Shown here piece after piece: positions 1 to 7,859 of a DNA stretch of 64,000 nt. Under the pieces are notes generated by a model. It worked only from the letters and a program-made list of their open reading frames with translations, had not been told where the DNA came from and did no database searches. Source of the stretch: Salinimicrobium soli (GTDB lineage: Bacteria > Bacteroidota > Bacteroidia > Flavobacteriales > Flavobacteriaceae); the NCBI RefSeq assembly GCF_048323655.1, contig NZ_JBLUWW010000001.1:186001-250000 (forward strand). Direction: 5' to 3'. Both the position numbers and the translations under genes were made by a program. The first letter of the stretch is position 1; every line of letters starts with the position of its first letter.

Positions 1-7
1 TTTAGAC

Positions 8-75
8 TGAACCCAAAGGGTTCATATAATTATAATTCCAAAACACTGTAGAATCTACCGACCCGGAAGGGTTCG
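8..75. repeat. Two-hairpin repeat, copy 1
   Basis: Arm A (8-24) is the palindrome TGAACCC/GGGTTCA. After a 34-35 base AT-rich spacer comes arm B (60-75), a diverged form of CGACCC/GGGTCG followed by a CACCTAC tail. The A-spacer-B arrangement recurs twice more at about 190-base intervals. Confidence 0.85.
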
Positions 76-194
76 CACCTACGTGTATTCTGAGTTCTTA
101 TGTGTGTCAACACTTCGGGATGATTTTTCAGCTTAATCTTTGTTTCTAATGATGCATTCGAAGAATGGTTCAAGGGTGAAAATAGTTTGTATGG

Positions 195-262
195 TGAACC
201 CGAAGGGTTCATATAATTATAACACCACGCTCCCTTATGTGACAACGACCCCGAAGGGGTCG
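195..262. repeat. Two-hairpin repeat, copy 2
   Basis: Arm A (195-211) is TGAACCCGAAGGGTTCA and arm B (246-262) is CGACCCCGAAGGGGTCG, both perfect palindromic stems around CGAAG or GAA. The spacer is 34 bases and starts with TATAATTATAA, as in copy 1. Arm B is followed by AACCTAC. Confidence 0.9.
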
Positions 263-387
263 AACCTACACCCTTATGTTTTTACTAAAATTTCATCTAT
301 TTGGTATGATCTAATAGCTAAAACCATTCTTGATAAGTTCTGGATTCCAAAAATGATATTCCCGGGCTGAAAAAATTCAGGTTAGGC

Positions 388-455
388 TGAACCCGAAGGG
401 TTCAAATAATTATAATTCCACAACTCGTTATGATATCACGACCCCGAAGGGGTCG
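388..455. repeat. Two-hairpin repeat, copy 3
   Basis: Arm A (388-404) and arm B (439-455) are identical to those of copy 2, again 34 bases apart, with the AATAATTATAATTCCA spacer start shared with copy 1. Arm B is followed by CACCTT. Confidence 0.9.
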
Positions 456-462
456 CACCTTC

Positions 463-651
463 ATTCTAAATTCCTCAAATAATTCTTCACCACCGGTGGA
501 AGTGATACGGTCTCTTAGATCTATAACCGAACCCTTAAAGTGTTTATTCCTTAAAAAATTCCCTGTTTTACGAACACTTCTGTATTTCCTGCTTGTCCCT
601 AATTTCTGATTGCTTAATTTTACTATCCAGACAAACAGAAACTAACACGTA
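463..651. other. Intergenic, nothing recognised
   Basis: The stretch between the last repeat and gcdH holds no convincing reading frame, RNA gene or consensus TAnnTTTG element. The gcdH promoter should lie here but I cannot point to it. Confidence 0.5.
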
Positions 652-1830
652 ATGAAAGCAGATCAATTTCAAGCTCCCGATTACTATAACCTGGATGACT
701 TGTTGAGCGACGAACATAAAATGGTTCGTGACGCTTCCAGGGAATGGGTAAAAAGGGAGGTATCCCCCATTATAGAAGATGCGGCGCAAAAAGCAGAATT
801 TCCAAAACAACTTATAAACGGTCTTGCCGAAATAGGTGCCTTTGGCCCTTACATTCCGGAAGAGTATGGCGGCGCCGGACTGGACCAAATCTCCTATGGC
901 CTTATCATGCAAGAGATAGAGAGAGGTGACAGCGGAGTGCGTTCCACTGCCTCTGTACAATCATCTTTGGTGATGTATCCTATTTTTAAATATGGTACCG
1001 AAGAGCAAAAGCAAAAATATCTTCCGAAGCTGGCTTCAGGAGAAATGATAGGTTGTTTCGGACTTACCGAACCGGATCATGGATCTAATCCCGGCGGAAT
1101 GACCACTCACTTTAAGAACGAGGGAGAACACTACCTGCTTAATGGTGCAAAAATGTGGATCTCAAACGCTCCTTTTGCAGATATTGCCGTGGTATGGGCC
1201 AAAAATGAAGAAGGACGAATCCACGGACTCATAGTAGAGCGCGGAATGGAAGGCTTTACAACTCCCGAAACCCACAATAAATGGTCTCTCCGCGCAAGTG
1301 CGACAGGAGAACTGGTATTCAATAATGTGAAAGTTCCGAAGGAAAACCTGATGCCCGGAAAAAGCGGATTGGGAGCTCCTCTTGGATGCCTTGACTCCGC
1401 TCGATATGGAATCGCCTGGGGTGCTATTGGAGCAGCCATGGACTGCTATGACACTGCGCTGCGATATGCCAAGGAGCGTGAGCAGTTCGGGAAACCTATT
1501 GCGAGTTTTCAACTTCAGCAAAAGAAACTGGCTGAGATGATCACCGAGATCACTAAAGCTCAGCTATTGGCATGGAGGCTCGGAGTCCTTCGCAATGAAG
1601 GACGTGCTACCTCAGCACAGATCTCCATGGCAAAAAGGAACAATGTGAATATGGCGATCAATATTGCACGCGAAGCGAGACAGATACTTGGAGGAATGGG
1701 TATTACAGGAGAATATAGCATCATGCGCCACATGATGAACCTGGAAAGTGTGATCACCTATGAAGGTACGCACGATATTCACTTGTTAATAACAGGAAAC
1801 GATATTACAGGGATCCCGGCTTTTCAGTAA
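652..1830 (+). CDS. gcdH: Acyl-CoA dehydrogenase, glutaryl-CoA dehydrogenase type
   Basis: FAD enzyme predicted to convert glutaryl-CoA to crotonyl-CoA, a late step of lysine and tryptophan breakdown. The 392 residues have normal family length. Glu371 in the YEGTHDIH motif is the expected catalytic base. Arg97 in SGVRSTASVQSSLVM sits where human glutaryl-CoA dehydrogenase has the arginine that binds the substrate's second carboxylate, which favours this subfamily over a plain short-chain dehydrogenase. It is a single-gene unit between the repeat region and the convergent minus-strand genes. A saccharopine dehydrogenase-like gene at 20.3 kb could act in the same lysine route (inference). Another acyl-CoA substrate cannot be excluded from sequence alone. 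Confidence 0.88.
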   Translation: MKADQFQAPDYYNLDDLLSDEHKMVRDASREWVKREVSPIIEDAAQKAEFPKQLINGLAEIGAFGPYIPEEYGGAGLDQISYGLIMQEIERGDSGVRSTASVQSSLVMYPIFKYGTEEQKQKYLPKLASGEMIGCFGLTEPDHGSNPGGMTTHFKNEGEHYLLNGAKMWISNAPFADIAVVWAKNEEGRIHGLIVERGMEGFTTPETHNKWSLRASATGELVFNNVKVPKENLMPGKSGLGAPLGCLDSARYGIAWGAIGAAMDCYDTALRYAKEREQFGKPIASFQLQQKKLAEMITEITKAQLLAWRLGVLRNEGRATSAQISMAKRNNVNMAINIAREARQILGGMGITGEYSIMRHMMNLESVITYEGTHDIHLLITGNDITGIPAFQ

Positions 1831-1868
1831 AATGGCAAAACACAACAGGTTTTAAAAATCTGTGAGGT

Positions 1869-2054
1869 CTATAGGTTTAAATCAAAACAAGGGCAACGCT
1901 TACAGCGTTTGCCCTTTTTATATTTTTCGCAACACTCAGTCTTGAGCGGCACAATTTTCTTTGAAACCACTCCGTCATACTGAAGATATTCTTCAGATTT
2001 CTTGGAGTAAAAAACAATTACAGTACACAGCATACATTCATCGGCATTGATCAA
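1869..2054 (-). CDS. Small cysteine-rich protein, unknown function
   Basis: 61 residues, function not recognised. The C-terminal half is basic and holds five clustered cysteines (ECCEKYKKGKRCKRCPCF), which looks like a small metal-binding knuckle. I believe similar short proteins occur in other flavobacteria, but I cannot check. The start is uncertain: Met8 would shorten the protein to 54 residues. It lies 53 bases downstream of the ferredoxin gene on the same strand, behind a likely terminator, so it may be transcribed separately. Confidence 0.55.
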   Translation of the reverse strand: MINADECMLCTVIVFYSKKSEEYLQYDGVVSKKIVPLKTECCEKYKKGKRCKRCPCFDLNL

Positions 2055-2066
2055 AGGAATAATTAC

Positions 2067-2092
2067 AAAAACCGCTCCTCTTTCACGGTTTT
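2067..2092 (-). terminator. Probable terminator after the ferredoxin operon
   Basis: Read on the minus strand, AAAACCG and CGGTTTT form a 7-bp stem around an 11-base loop, followed by a short T-run. It lies 16 bases after the ferredoxin stop codon. Confidence 0.5.
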
Positions 2093-2107
2093 GAAGACGG
2101 AATAAAT

Positions 2108-2446
2108 TTAATCTTCATTATATGGAGCGATCTTCGCTTCGAGCCCATCCAGTTCCTTTACTATATGGATCTGACAGCTAAGTCTGCTGTTGTCCTCCAC
2201 AAAAAAGGCCTGGTCCAGCATATCTTCTTCTTCATAGCTCTTCTCGGGCAAAAGGTGCTCCTTATTCTGAATATAGCACTGGCAGGAAGCACACATGGCC
2301 ATTCCGCCACAGATTCCGATGGTGCCTTCAGGAGCCAGTTCATGAGACCGAATCACCTCCATCAGGTTCATATTCATATCTGTAGGCGCCTCTACCTTGT
2401 GGGCGTGGCCTGCACGGTCTATAATGGTGATCTTGATATCTGACAT
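2108..2446 (-). CDS. 2Fe-2S ferredoxin (adrenodoxin type)
   Basis: Small electron carrier of 112 residues when started at the Met in front of SDIKIT (2446). A longer reading from 2467 adds only MRFFMKN and overlaps the upstream palindrome. The cluster ligands are Cys46, Cys52, Cys55 and Cys91 (C-x5-C-x2-C-x35-C), the plant/adrenodoxin-type pattern. It follows a ferredoxin-NADP reductase-like gene on the same strand by 61 bases, so the reductase is its likely redox partner (inference). With mrp and a NifU-type scaffold at the head of the operon, the pair may supply electrons for Fe-S assembly or another monooxygenase-type use. Confidence 0.9.
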   Translation of the reverse strand: MSDIKITIIDRAGHAHKVEAPTDMNMNLMEVIRSHELAPEGTIGICGGMAMCASCQCYIQNKEHLLPEKSYEEEDMLDQAFFVEDNSRLSCQIHIVKELDGLEAKIAPYNED

Positions 2447-2458
2447 ATTCTTCATAAA

Positions 2459-2492
2459 AAACCTCACAGGTTTTGAAAACCTGTGAGGTTTA
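2459..2492. repeat. Perfect palindrome in the Fe-S operon
   Basis: AAACCTCACAGGTTTT and its complement flank a central GA, giving a stem of about 16 bp between the reductase and ferredoxin genes. A degenerate copy lies at 1843-1870. It could act as a partial terminator or RNA processing site, since there is no obvious T-run specific to one strand. Confidence 0.8.
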
Positions 2493-2507
2493 AAATCTTA
2501 TCTCTTA

Positions 2508-3578
2508 CTAATTGATACTTTTTACAACTTCTCGTTTCGCTTCCTTACGGCTTCCGTCGAAACCACTCACTCCGCTGACGGTAGTATACTTCATAACATA
2601 CTTCTTGTCCGGGAAGATGCGTTGATAGGCACTCTGGCACATAATTGCAGCCTCGTGGAAACCACAAAGAATAAGCTTCAGTTTCCCCGGATAGGTATTT
2701 ACGTCACCAATGGCGTAAATTCCGGGAATATTGGTTTGATAATCGTAGCTGTTGTCAACTTTTATGGCATTCTTCTCGATCTCAAGTCCCCAGTTGGCAA
2801 TAGGCCCGAGTTTCGGAGACAATCCAAAAAGGGGAATAAAGTAATCGGTTTCTTTGATCTCTTCTTCGGAAGCTTCACCCTTATGACGAATTACAACTGA
2901 TTCCAGTTTGTCCTCGCCCTTCAGTCCTACCACCTCGGCTTCGGTTATAAGATTGATCTTACCCAGTTTGGCCAATTCGGAAACTTTCTCAACAGAATCC
3001 AAGGCTCCCCGGAACTCATTCCGACGGTGTACCAGGGATACTTCAGAAGCAATTTCCGAAAGATAAATAGCCCAATCCAGGGCAGAATCACCACCTCCGG
3101 CAATGATCAGTCTTTTGTCACGATACACCTCAGGTTCGCGCACCATATAGGCCACTCCCTTGTTCTCGTATTTGCTAATATTGGAAATTGGCGGTTTACG
3201 CGGCTCAAAACTCCCCAGTCCGCCGGCAATAACTACCACCGGGGCATTGTGTTTTGTGCCTTCATTGGTGATCACCACAAAGCTTCCGTCCTCGAGCTTT
3301 TCAATGGTCTCAGCTCTTTCTCCCAGGGTAAATCCGGGTTCAAAAGGACGAATCTGTTCCATGAGATTATCCACCAGGTCACCCGCAAGAATTTCCGGAA
3401 AGGCCGGGATGTCATAAATGGGTTTCTTGGGATAGATCTCTGAACACTGACCTCCGGGTTGAGGAAGCGCGTCAATGAGGTGACACTTCAGTTTTAGTAA
3501 TCCTGCTTCAAACACGGCAAAAAGGCCCGTAGGACCCGCGCCGATAATCAACATATCTGTCTTAATCATTGCGTTCAT
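2508..3578 (-). CDS. Ferredoxin--NADP reductase, thioredoxin-reductase-like (YumC type)
   Basis: FAD enzyme of 356 residues that should move electrons between NADPH and a ferredoxin. An N-terminal GAGPTG dinucleotide-binding motif, the central GGGDSALDWA NAD(P)H-binding motif and the C-terminal GIYAIGDV FAD motif are in family order. The CxxC active site of thioredoxin reductases is absent, which separates it from TrxB and fits the TrxR-like ferredoxin reductases. A second start (MIKTDM, 9 bases in) is possible. It is downstream of the NifU-like gene by 21 bases and upstream of the ferredoxin. Confidence 0.88.
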   Translation of the reverse strand: MNAMIKTDMLIIGAGPTGLFAVFEAGLLKLKCHLIDALPQPGGQCSEIYPKKPIYDIPAFPEILAGDLVDNLMEQIRPFEPGFTLGERAETIEKLEDGSFVVITNEGTKHNAPVVVIAGGLGSFEPRKPPISNISKYENKGVAYMVREPEVYRDKRLIIAGGGDSALDWAIYLSEIASEVSLVHRRNEFRGALDSVEKVSELAKLGKINLITEAEVVGLKGEDKLESVVIRHKGEASEEEIKETDYFIPLFGLSPKLGPIANWGLEIEKNAIKVDNSYDYQTNIPGIYAIGDVNTYPGKLKLILCGFHEAAIMCQSAYQRIFPDKKYVMKYTTVSGVSGFDGSRKEAKREVVKSIN

Positions 3579-3599
3579 TTTAAACAGCTGCCGAAACTC

Positions 3600-3842
3600 T
3601 TATTTTTCGATGTTCAGCACCTTTTCAATTTGGGGAGCATATTTTTTAATGGTCATTTCCACTCCCGATTTAAGGGTCATTTGATTTACAGAACAGCCTA
3701 CACATGCTCCCTTAAGCTGTACTTTAACCAGACGGTCATCTTCAATCTCCAACAGGGAGATGTCACCACCATCATTTTTGAGAAACGGGCGAATCTCATC
3801 GAGCGCCTTTTCTACGTTTAACCTTACTTCTTCGCTTGTCAT
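3600..3842 (-). CDS. NifU C-terminal-domain protein (Fe-S scaffold/carrier)
   Basis: 80-residue stand-alone Nfu domain. Cys47 and Cys50 in GACVGC are the conserved CxxC that binds a 4Fe-4S cluster shared between two subunits. Proteins of this kind receive a nascent cluster and pass it to apo-enzymes. It starts 2 bases after the end of mrp, so the two are translationally coupled and probably work together in cluster delivery. Confidence 0.93.
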   Translation of the reverse strand: MTSEEVRLNVEKALDEIRPFLKNDGGDISLLEIEDDRLVKVQLKGACVGCSVNQMTLKSGVEMTIKKYAPQIEKVLNIEK

Positions 3843-3844
3843 GA

Positions 3845-4972
3845 CTATTGTTTCACTGCACTACAGCCAGCCATAGTGGTTATTTTTATTGCTTCTGTTG
3901 GAGGCAGGCTCTGGTTTCGTCTCACCGTTTCCTGCACAACATTTTGGGTAAGCTTCTCAAAGGCATCAGCTAGCGGAGTGCCTTTCTGCAAAGCTGCCGG
4001 ATGACCAATATCTCCTGCTTCCCTGATGCTCTGCACCAATGGAAGTTGTCCTAAAAATGGCACATCCAGGTCCTCAGCCAGCATCTTAGCTCCCTCTTTT
4101 CCGAAGATATAATACTTGTTCTCCGGAAGTTCTTCGGGAGTGAAGTATGCCATATTTTCTACAATTCCCAGGACAGGAACATTAATGGTCTCCTGCTGGA
4201 ACATTGCCACTCCTTTTTTAGCATCAGCCAAAGCCACATTTTGCGGGGTGCTAACAACCACGGCGCCAGTGATAGGCATTGATTGCATGATTGAAAGATG
4301 GATATCTCCGGTTCCCGGAGGCAGGTCGATCAACAGAAAATCGAGTTCTCCCCAGGCCGCATCAAAGATCATCTGATTCAATGCCTTGGCAGCCATAGGA
4401 CCCCTCCAGATCACTGCCTGGTTTGGCTGGGTAAAGAAACCAATAGAAAGAATTTTTACTCCATAGTTCTCTACAGGTTTCATCTTTGATTTCCCGTCAA
4501 CATTTACTGAAAGAGGTTTTTCCGTCTGCACGTCAAACATCATAGGCATGGAAGGTCCATAGATATCAGCATCCAAAAGCCCGACATTAAAGCCCATTTT
4601 TGAAAGGCTTACCGCCAGGTTCGCAGTCACGGTAGATTTCCCTACTCCTCCCTTTCCGGAAGCTACTGCAATAATATTTTTGATCCCCGGAATAGCTTTC
4701 CCTTTTATTTCGGGTTTTTCCGGCGCCTGTATTTTTATGTTCACTTTCACCTTAGCCTTCTCGTATACGTGCTCGTGAATAGCCTTCATCACATCGACTT
4801 CGGCTCTTTTTTTAATATGCAGGGCAGGTGTAGTAAGCAGCAGATCCACTACCACCTCATCTCCAAAGGTCATAATGTTCTGAAGCGCACCACTTTCCAC
4901 CATATTTTTTCCTTCCCCGGAAACAGAAATGGTTTCCAGAGCTTTTTTTATTTCTTTTTTATCAAGTTTCAT
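3845..4972 (-). CDS. mrp: Mrp/NBP35-type Fe-S carrier ATPase
   Basis: P-loop ATPase of 375 residues involved in Fe-S cluster transfer. Residues 1-80 form a MIP18/DUF59-type domain, and the deviant Walker A SGKGGVGKS lies at 105-113, followed by DLPPGTGD. The CxxC that many homologues place after VENM is not present here (the stretch reads VENMAYFTPEELPENK), and the only late cysteine is in MAGCSAVKQ near the end, so cluster binding must rely on something else or on the partner NifU domain. First gene of the mrp / nifU / reductase / ferredoxin operon. Confidence 0.92.
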   Translation of the reverse strand: MKLDKKEIKKALETISVSGEGKNMVESGALQNIMTFGDEVVVDLLLTTPALHIKKRAEVDVMKAIHEHVYEKAKVKVNIKIQAPEKPEIKGKAIPGIKNIIAVASGKGGVGKSTVTANLAVSLSKMGFNVGLLDADIYGPSMPMMFDVQTEKPLSVNVDGKSKMKPVENYGVKILSIGFFTQPNQAVIWRGPMAAKALNQMIFDAAWGELDFLLIDLPPGTGDIHLSIMQSMPITGAVVVSTPQNVALADAKKGVAMFQQETINVPVLGIVENMAYFTPEELPENKYYIFGKEGAKMLAEDLDVPFLGQLPLVQSIREAGDIGHPAALQKGTPLADAFEKLTQNVVQETVRRNQSLPPTEAIKITTMAGCSAVKQ

Positions 4973-5020
4973 GCTGTGTAGTACTGATTTAGAATAGCTT
5001 ATATAGATTCATTCTAAACG

Positions 5021-5052
5021 CAAATATAAGCCGAAAAGCTAAGATAACGAAA
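5021..5052 (-). promoter_or_regulatory. Promoter of the mrp Fe-S operon
   Basis: On the minus strand TATATTTG (5021-5028) matches the Bacteroidota -7 element TAnnTTTG. A TTTCG (5048-5052) lies 19 bases upstream at the -33 position. It is 48 bases before the mrp start. Confidence 0.7.
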
Positions 5053-5099
5053 GTATTAGCCATTTTTGACTATTGATTTAAGTGATGTGTATATAGAGG

Positions 5100-5423
5100 C
5101 TAAAGTTCTATGGAAGGGTCCCAAAAATGCCGTTTAAAGTCGACGATCCTGTCTTCTTTTACCACTATGCCTTCTTCCTCCAAAAGTTGTTGCATCACAT
5201 AGGTGCCGGGGAAGTGGTGTTTACCGGTTAGCAGGCCGTTGCGATTGACCACCCGGTGAGCGGGAATATCTTCCATTTTTGAGGCATTATTCATAGCCCA
5301 GCCTACCATTCGGGCACTACGGGTTGCCCCCAGATACACCGCTATAGCTCCATAACTGGTGACCCTGCCCTGCGGAATCAACTTTACCACTTCATATACC
5401 CTGTCAAAAAAAGACTCTTCCAT
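5100..5423 (-). CDS. Alkyltransferase-like protein (ATL), MGMT family without the acceptor cysteine
   Basis: 107 residues matching the DNA-binding half of O6-alkylguanine-DNA alkyltransferases (PQGRVTSYGAIA helix region, then IPAHRVVNRNG). The reactive PCHR cysteine is replaced by alanine (PAHR). ATL proteins with this change bind O6-alkylguanine without repairing it and hand the lesion to nucleotide excision repair. It overlaps the LysE-type gene by one base (TAATG-type junction), an operon with no functional link I can name. Confidence 0.9.
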   Translation of the reverse strand: MEESFFDRVYEVVKLIPQGRVTSYGAIAVYLGATRSARMVGWAMNNASKMEDIPAHRVVNRNGLLTGKHHFPGTYVMQQLLEEEGIVVKEDRIVDFKRHFWDPSIEL

Positions 5424-6052
5424 TAACTAGCGTGATAAAAGATCCTGATAATGGTGATCACGACCAGAACCAGCATAAGGGCAGCCATGAAATAGTTCGA
5501 GTATTTAGAGAAATATCCGCTTTTGGATTCGATACGGGCAAAAAATAGGGCGTACAGATAAAAGGTCGTGAAAGTTCCCAGAGCAGCACCCAGCACAAAC
5601 ATAGTATTGTTTAGCAGGTGGTATTCTACCTGCCCGCCAATATTCAAAGCAGCCCCAAGAGCTACATAAAACGGGATAGGGAAAACATTAAGAGCTCCAA
5701 TAATGATCCCTTTGAAAACACTTTGCACTCCAGACGTGGGGCTCACTTCTATATCTTTCTTCTTCCGTTTTGCCATGACCAGGAAATAGACGGCCATGAT
5801 CAAAAAAATGACAAGTCCTGCCCTAAGAAGAATGTTTTTCACGAAAGGATTGTCAAAAATGTATTGCGCAAGGAAGATCGCAATCATTGCCTGTACGGCT
5901 ACGATGATCGCTCCACCAATAGCTACGTAGATACCGTTCTTCTTCCCGCGGAGCACACTGTTTCTGGCCACGCTCATATTGACCGGACCCGGGGGAACCA
6001 CTGCCAGGAGGGCAACAAAAAAAGTAATCAGGAAAAGTTTGGTTTCCTCCAA
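5423..6052 (-). CDS. LysE family translocator
   Basis: 209-residue inner-membrane protein with about six hydrophobic segments and the PPGPV signature near residue 20 that marks the LysE/RhtB exporter family. The substrate cannot be read from sequence; relatives export amino acids. The first segment, residues 5-25, is followed by the GPVNMSVARNSV region. It starts 5 bases after trmB ends, so both are on one transcript with the ATL gene. Confidence 0.85.
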   Translation of the reverse strand: MEETKLFLITFFVALLAVVPPGPVNMSVARNSVLRGKKNGIYVAIGGAIIVAVQAMIAIFLAQYIFDNPFVKNILLRAGLVIFLIMAVYFLVMAKRKKKDIEVSPTSGVQSVFKGIIIGALNVFPIPFYVALGAALNIGGQVEYHLLNNTMFVLGAALGTFTTFYLYALFFARIESKSGYFSKYSNYFMAALMLVLVVITIIRIFYHAS

Positions 6053-6057
6053 GATCT

Positions 6058-6732
6058 TTATTTGACTTTAAACCTAATGTAGGTTATAGGTTTTCCTTGT
6101 TCAAGGTACTGTTTTTCGTAGAAAGTCTGAATACCGGTCACCTCTTTGGGCGCACCTTCGTTCCTGTAGACATTGTGATTGGCATGGAGCACCTCGTGGC
6201 CTTCACCGTGAAGGAGGCCAAGGGTATAACCATGCATGAACTCACTATCGGTTTTCAGGTTGATGACTCCTTCAGGCTTAAGGACCTTTTTGTACTTCTG
6301 AAGGAATTCAGAATTGGTCATTCTGTGTTTGGTGCGTTTGTATTTGATCTGTGGATCGGGGAAAGTGATCCAGATCTCGTCGACCTCATTTTCACCAAAG
6401 AGCAGGTCGATCAATTCGATCTGGCTTCTCAAAAATCCAACATTATCGAGGTTTTCTTCCAGGGCAGTCTTTGCACCTCTCCAGAAACGGGCACCTTTGA
6501 TATCAATACCCAAAAAGTTCTTTTCAGGATAGGCTTCTGCCAGTCCAACACTGTATTCTCCCTTTCCGCAACCAAGTTCCAGGACCAGGGGCTGATCTTT
6601 TTTGAAAAAATCTTTATTCCACCTGCCTCTGTACTGAAACTTTCCTTCCATTATTTCCTCCCGTGTTGGTTGGATAACATTAGAAAAAGTCTCATTTTCC
6701 CTGAACCGCTTAAGTTTATTCTTACTTCCCAC
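6058..6732 (-). CDS. trmB: tRNA (guanosine-46-N7)-methyltransferase
   Basis: SAM-dependent enzyme that makes m7G46 in the variable loop of tRNA. VLELGCGKGEYS is the SAM-binding motif and FPDPQIKYKRTKHR is the TrmB signature. I place the start at GTG 6732 (V/MGSKNKLKRFRE, 224 residues). The in-frame ATG at 6786 would add 18 residues but lies upstream of a TATTTTTG promoter element at 6753-6760. Divergent from the glycosyltransferase gene. Confidence 0.92.
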   Translation of the reverse strand: MGSKNKLKRFRENETFSNVIQPTREEIMEGKFQYRGRWNKDFFKKDQPLVLELGCGKGEYSVGLAEAYPEKNFLGIDIKGARFWRGAKTALEENLDNVGFLRSQIELIDLLFGENEVDEIWITFPDPQIKYKRTKHRMTNSEFLQKYKKVLKPEGVINLKTDSEFMHGYTLGLLHGEGHEVLHANHNVYRNEGAPKEVTGIQTFYEKQYLEQGKPITYIRFKVK

Positions 6733-6752
6733 CTGAAAATTTAATATTTTGC

Positions 6753-6760
6753 CAAAAATA
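6753..6760 (-). promoter_or_regulatory. -7 element of trmB
   Basis: TATTTTTG on the minus strand matches TAnnTTTG. It lies about 20 bases before GTG 6732, which gives a short leader and supports that start. Confidence 0.5.
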
Positions 6761-6788
6761 ACTAAAATCCTCCACAGGCCGGTCATGA

Positions 6789-6796
6789 TAGTTTTG
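6789..6796 (+). promoter_or_regulatory. -7 element of the glycosyltransferase gene
   Basis: TAGTTTTG ends 4 bases before ATG 6801, so a transcript from it would be leaderless or nearly so. Confidence 0.4.
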
Positions 6797-6800
6797 GTTT

Positions 6801-7859
6801 ATGCGAACTAAGAGAATTCTCGTCGCTCCCCTTAACTGGGGCCTGGGTCACGCGACCCGATGCATTCCCATAATTCGGGATCTGGAGAGAAATGGTTATG
6901 AACCCGTACTGGCTTCAGATGGAGCGGCTCTGCAGCTTCTAAAAAAGGAATTTCCGCAGTTTCAAACTATAGAATTACCCGCCTACAACATCAGGTATTC
7001 CAAAAAGGGCAAAAATCTGAAATGGCAACTCCTTCTACAGCTGCCACACATTCTGAAAACGATAGAACGGGAAAAAAAAGCAACAGCTGCCATTTTAAAG
7101 GATCAGGATTTCTGCGGAATAATTTCTGATAATCGTTTTGGAGTGTATTCCGAAGCAGTTCCCAGCGTCTACATAACTCACCAGCTGCATGTACTTTCGG
7201 GAGCGACCACTTTTTTAACCAGTAGAATTCATCAAAGGACCATTCAGAAATTTGATCAATGTTGGATCCCCGACAGTCCGGGGAAGATCAACCTCAGCGG
7301 AACTCTCGGACACCTCAAAAAGAGGAGAGGAAACCTGAAATATATCGGCATTTTGAGCAGGTTCCAAAAAAGGCCTTTTCTGAAGGTATTTGATTATATG
7401 GTATTGCTTTCCGGGCCTGAACCTCAGCGCAGCCTGCTGGAAGATATCTTGCTGAAGAGCTTCAGAAATACCACTCAAAAAGTGCTTTTTGTAAGGGGTA
7501 TTTTTTCCGAAGAGGAACTTGAAAACAATAACCCGAATATCAGCATCAAAAATTTGCTTTTGGGGGCAGATTTGGAAGAAGCACTCAATAGCAGTGAGGT
7601 GATCATTTCCCGTCCGGGTTATACCACTCTAATGGATCTGGCTAAGCTTCAAAAAAAGGCATTTTTCATTCCCACTCCGGGACAACCTGAACAGCAATAT
7701 CTGGCCAAGCGTCTACAAAAGCAGGAAATGGCTCCTTTCTGTCAGCAAGAAGAGTTCGCTATTCAAAAACTGGAAAAATTAAAAGAATACCCAGCTTTGC
7801 AGGACACCGGTTTTGGATTTGACCGGAGCAGTCTTTTTGGCCTTTTTGAGGGTAAATGA
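6801..7859 (+). CDS. MurG-like glycosyltransferase, unknown acceptor
   Basis: 352 residues with a GT-B fold pattern: an N-terminal ILVAPLNWGLGHATRC glycine loop like that of MurG-type enzymes, and a C-terminal donor-binding stretch SRPGYTTLMDL followed by PTPGQPEQQYLA. Probably transfers a nucleotide-activated sugar to a lipid or cell-surface acceptor; the substrate is not readable. Its last 81 bases overlap the 3' end of the convergent kinase gene, in which the tail EYPALQDTGFGFDRSSLFG is read from the other strand. Confidence 0.75.
   Translation: MRTKRILVAPLNWGLGHATRCIPIIRDLERNGYEPVLASDGAALQLLKKEFPQFQTIELPAYNIRYSKKGKNLKWQLLLQLPHILKTIEREKKATAAILKDQDFCGIISDNRFGVYSEAVPSVYITHQLHVLSGATTFLTSRIHQRTIQKFDQCWIPDSPGKINLSGTLGHLKKRRGNLKYIGILSRFQKRPFLKVFDYMVLLSGPEPQRSLLEDILLKSFRNTTQKVLFVRGIFSEEELENNNPNISIKNLLLGADLEEALNSSEVIISRPGYTTLMDLAKLQKKAFFIPTPGQPEQQYLAKRLQKQEMAPFCQQEEFAIQKLEKLKEYPALQDTGFGFDRSSLFGLFEGK

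Noticed and set aside
30..370. Reading frames across the repeat region (71 and 76 residues)
   Set aside because: They run through the palindromes, have no start context or domain, and their composition follows the repeats.
1..463. Regular repeats that could suggest a CRISPR array
   Set aside because: Only three units, the repeats are palindromic pairs, spacers between units are over 100 bases and partly alike, and no cas genes are present.
6097..6744. 215-residue frame antisense to trmB
   Set aside because: trmB has clear motifs on the other strand; this is a shadow frame.
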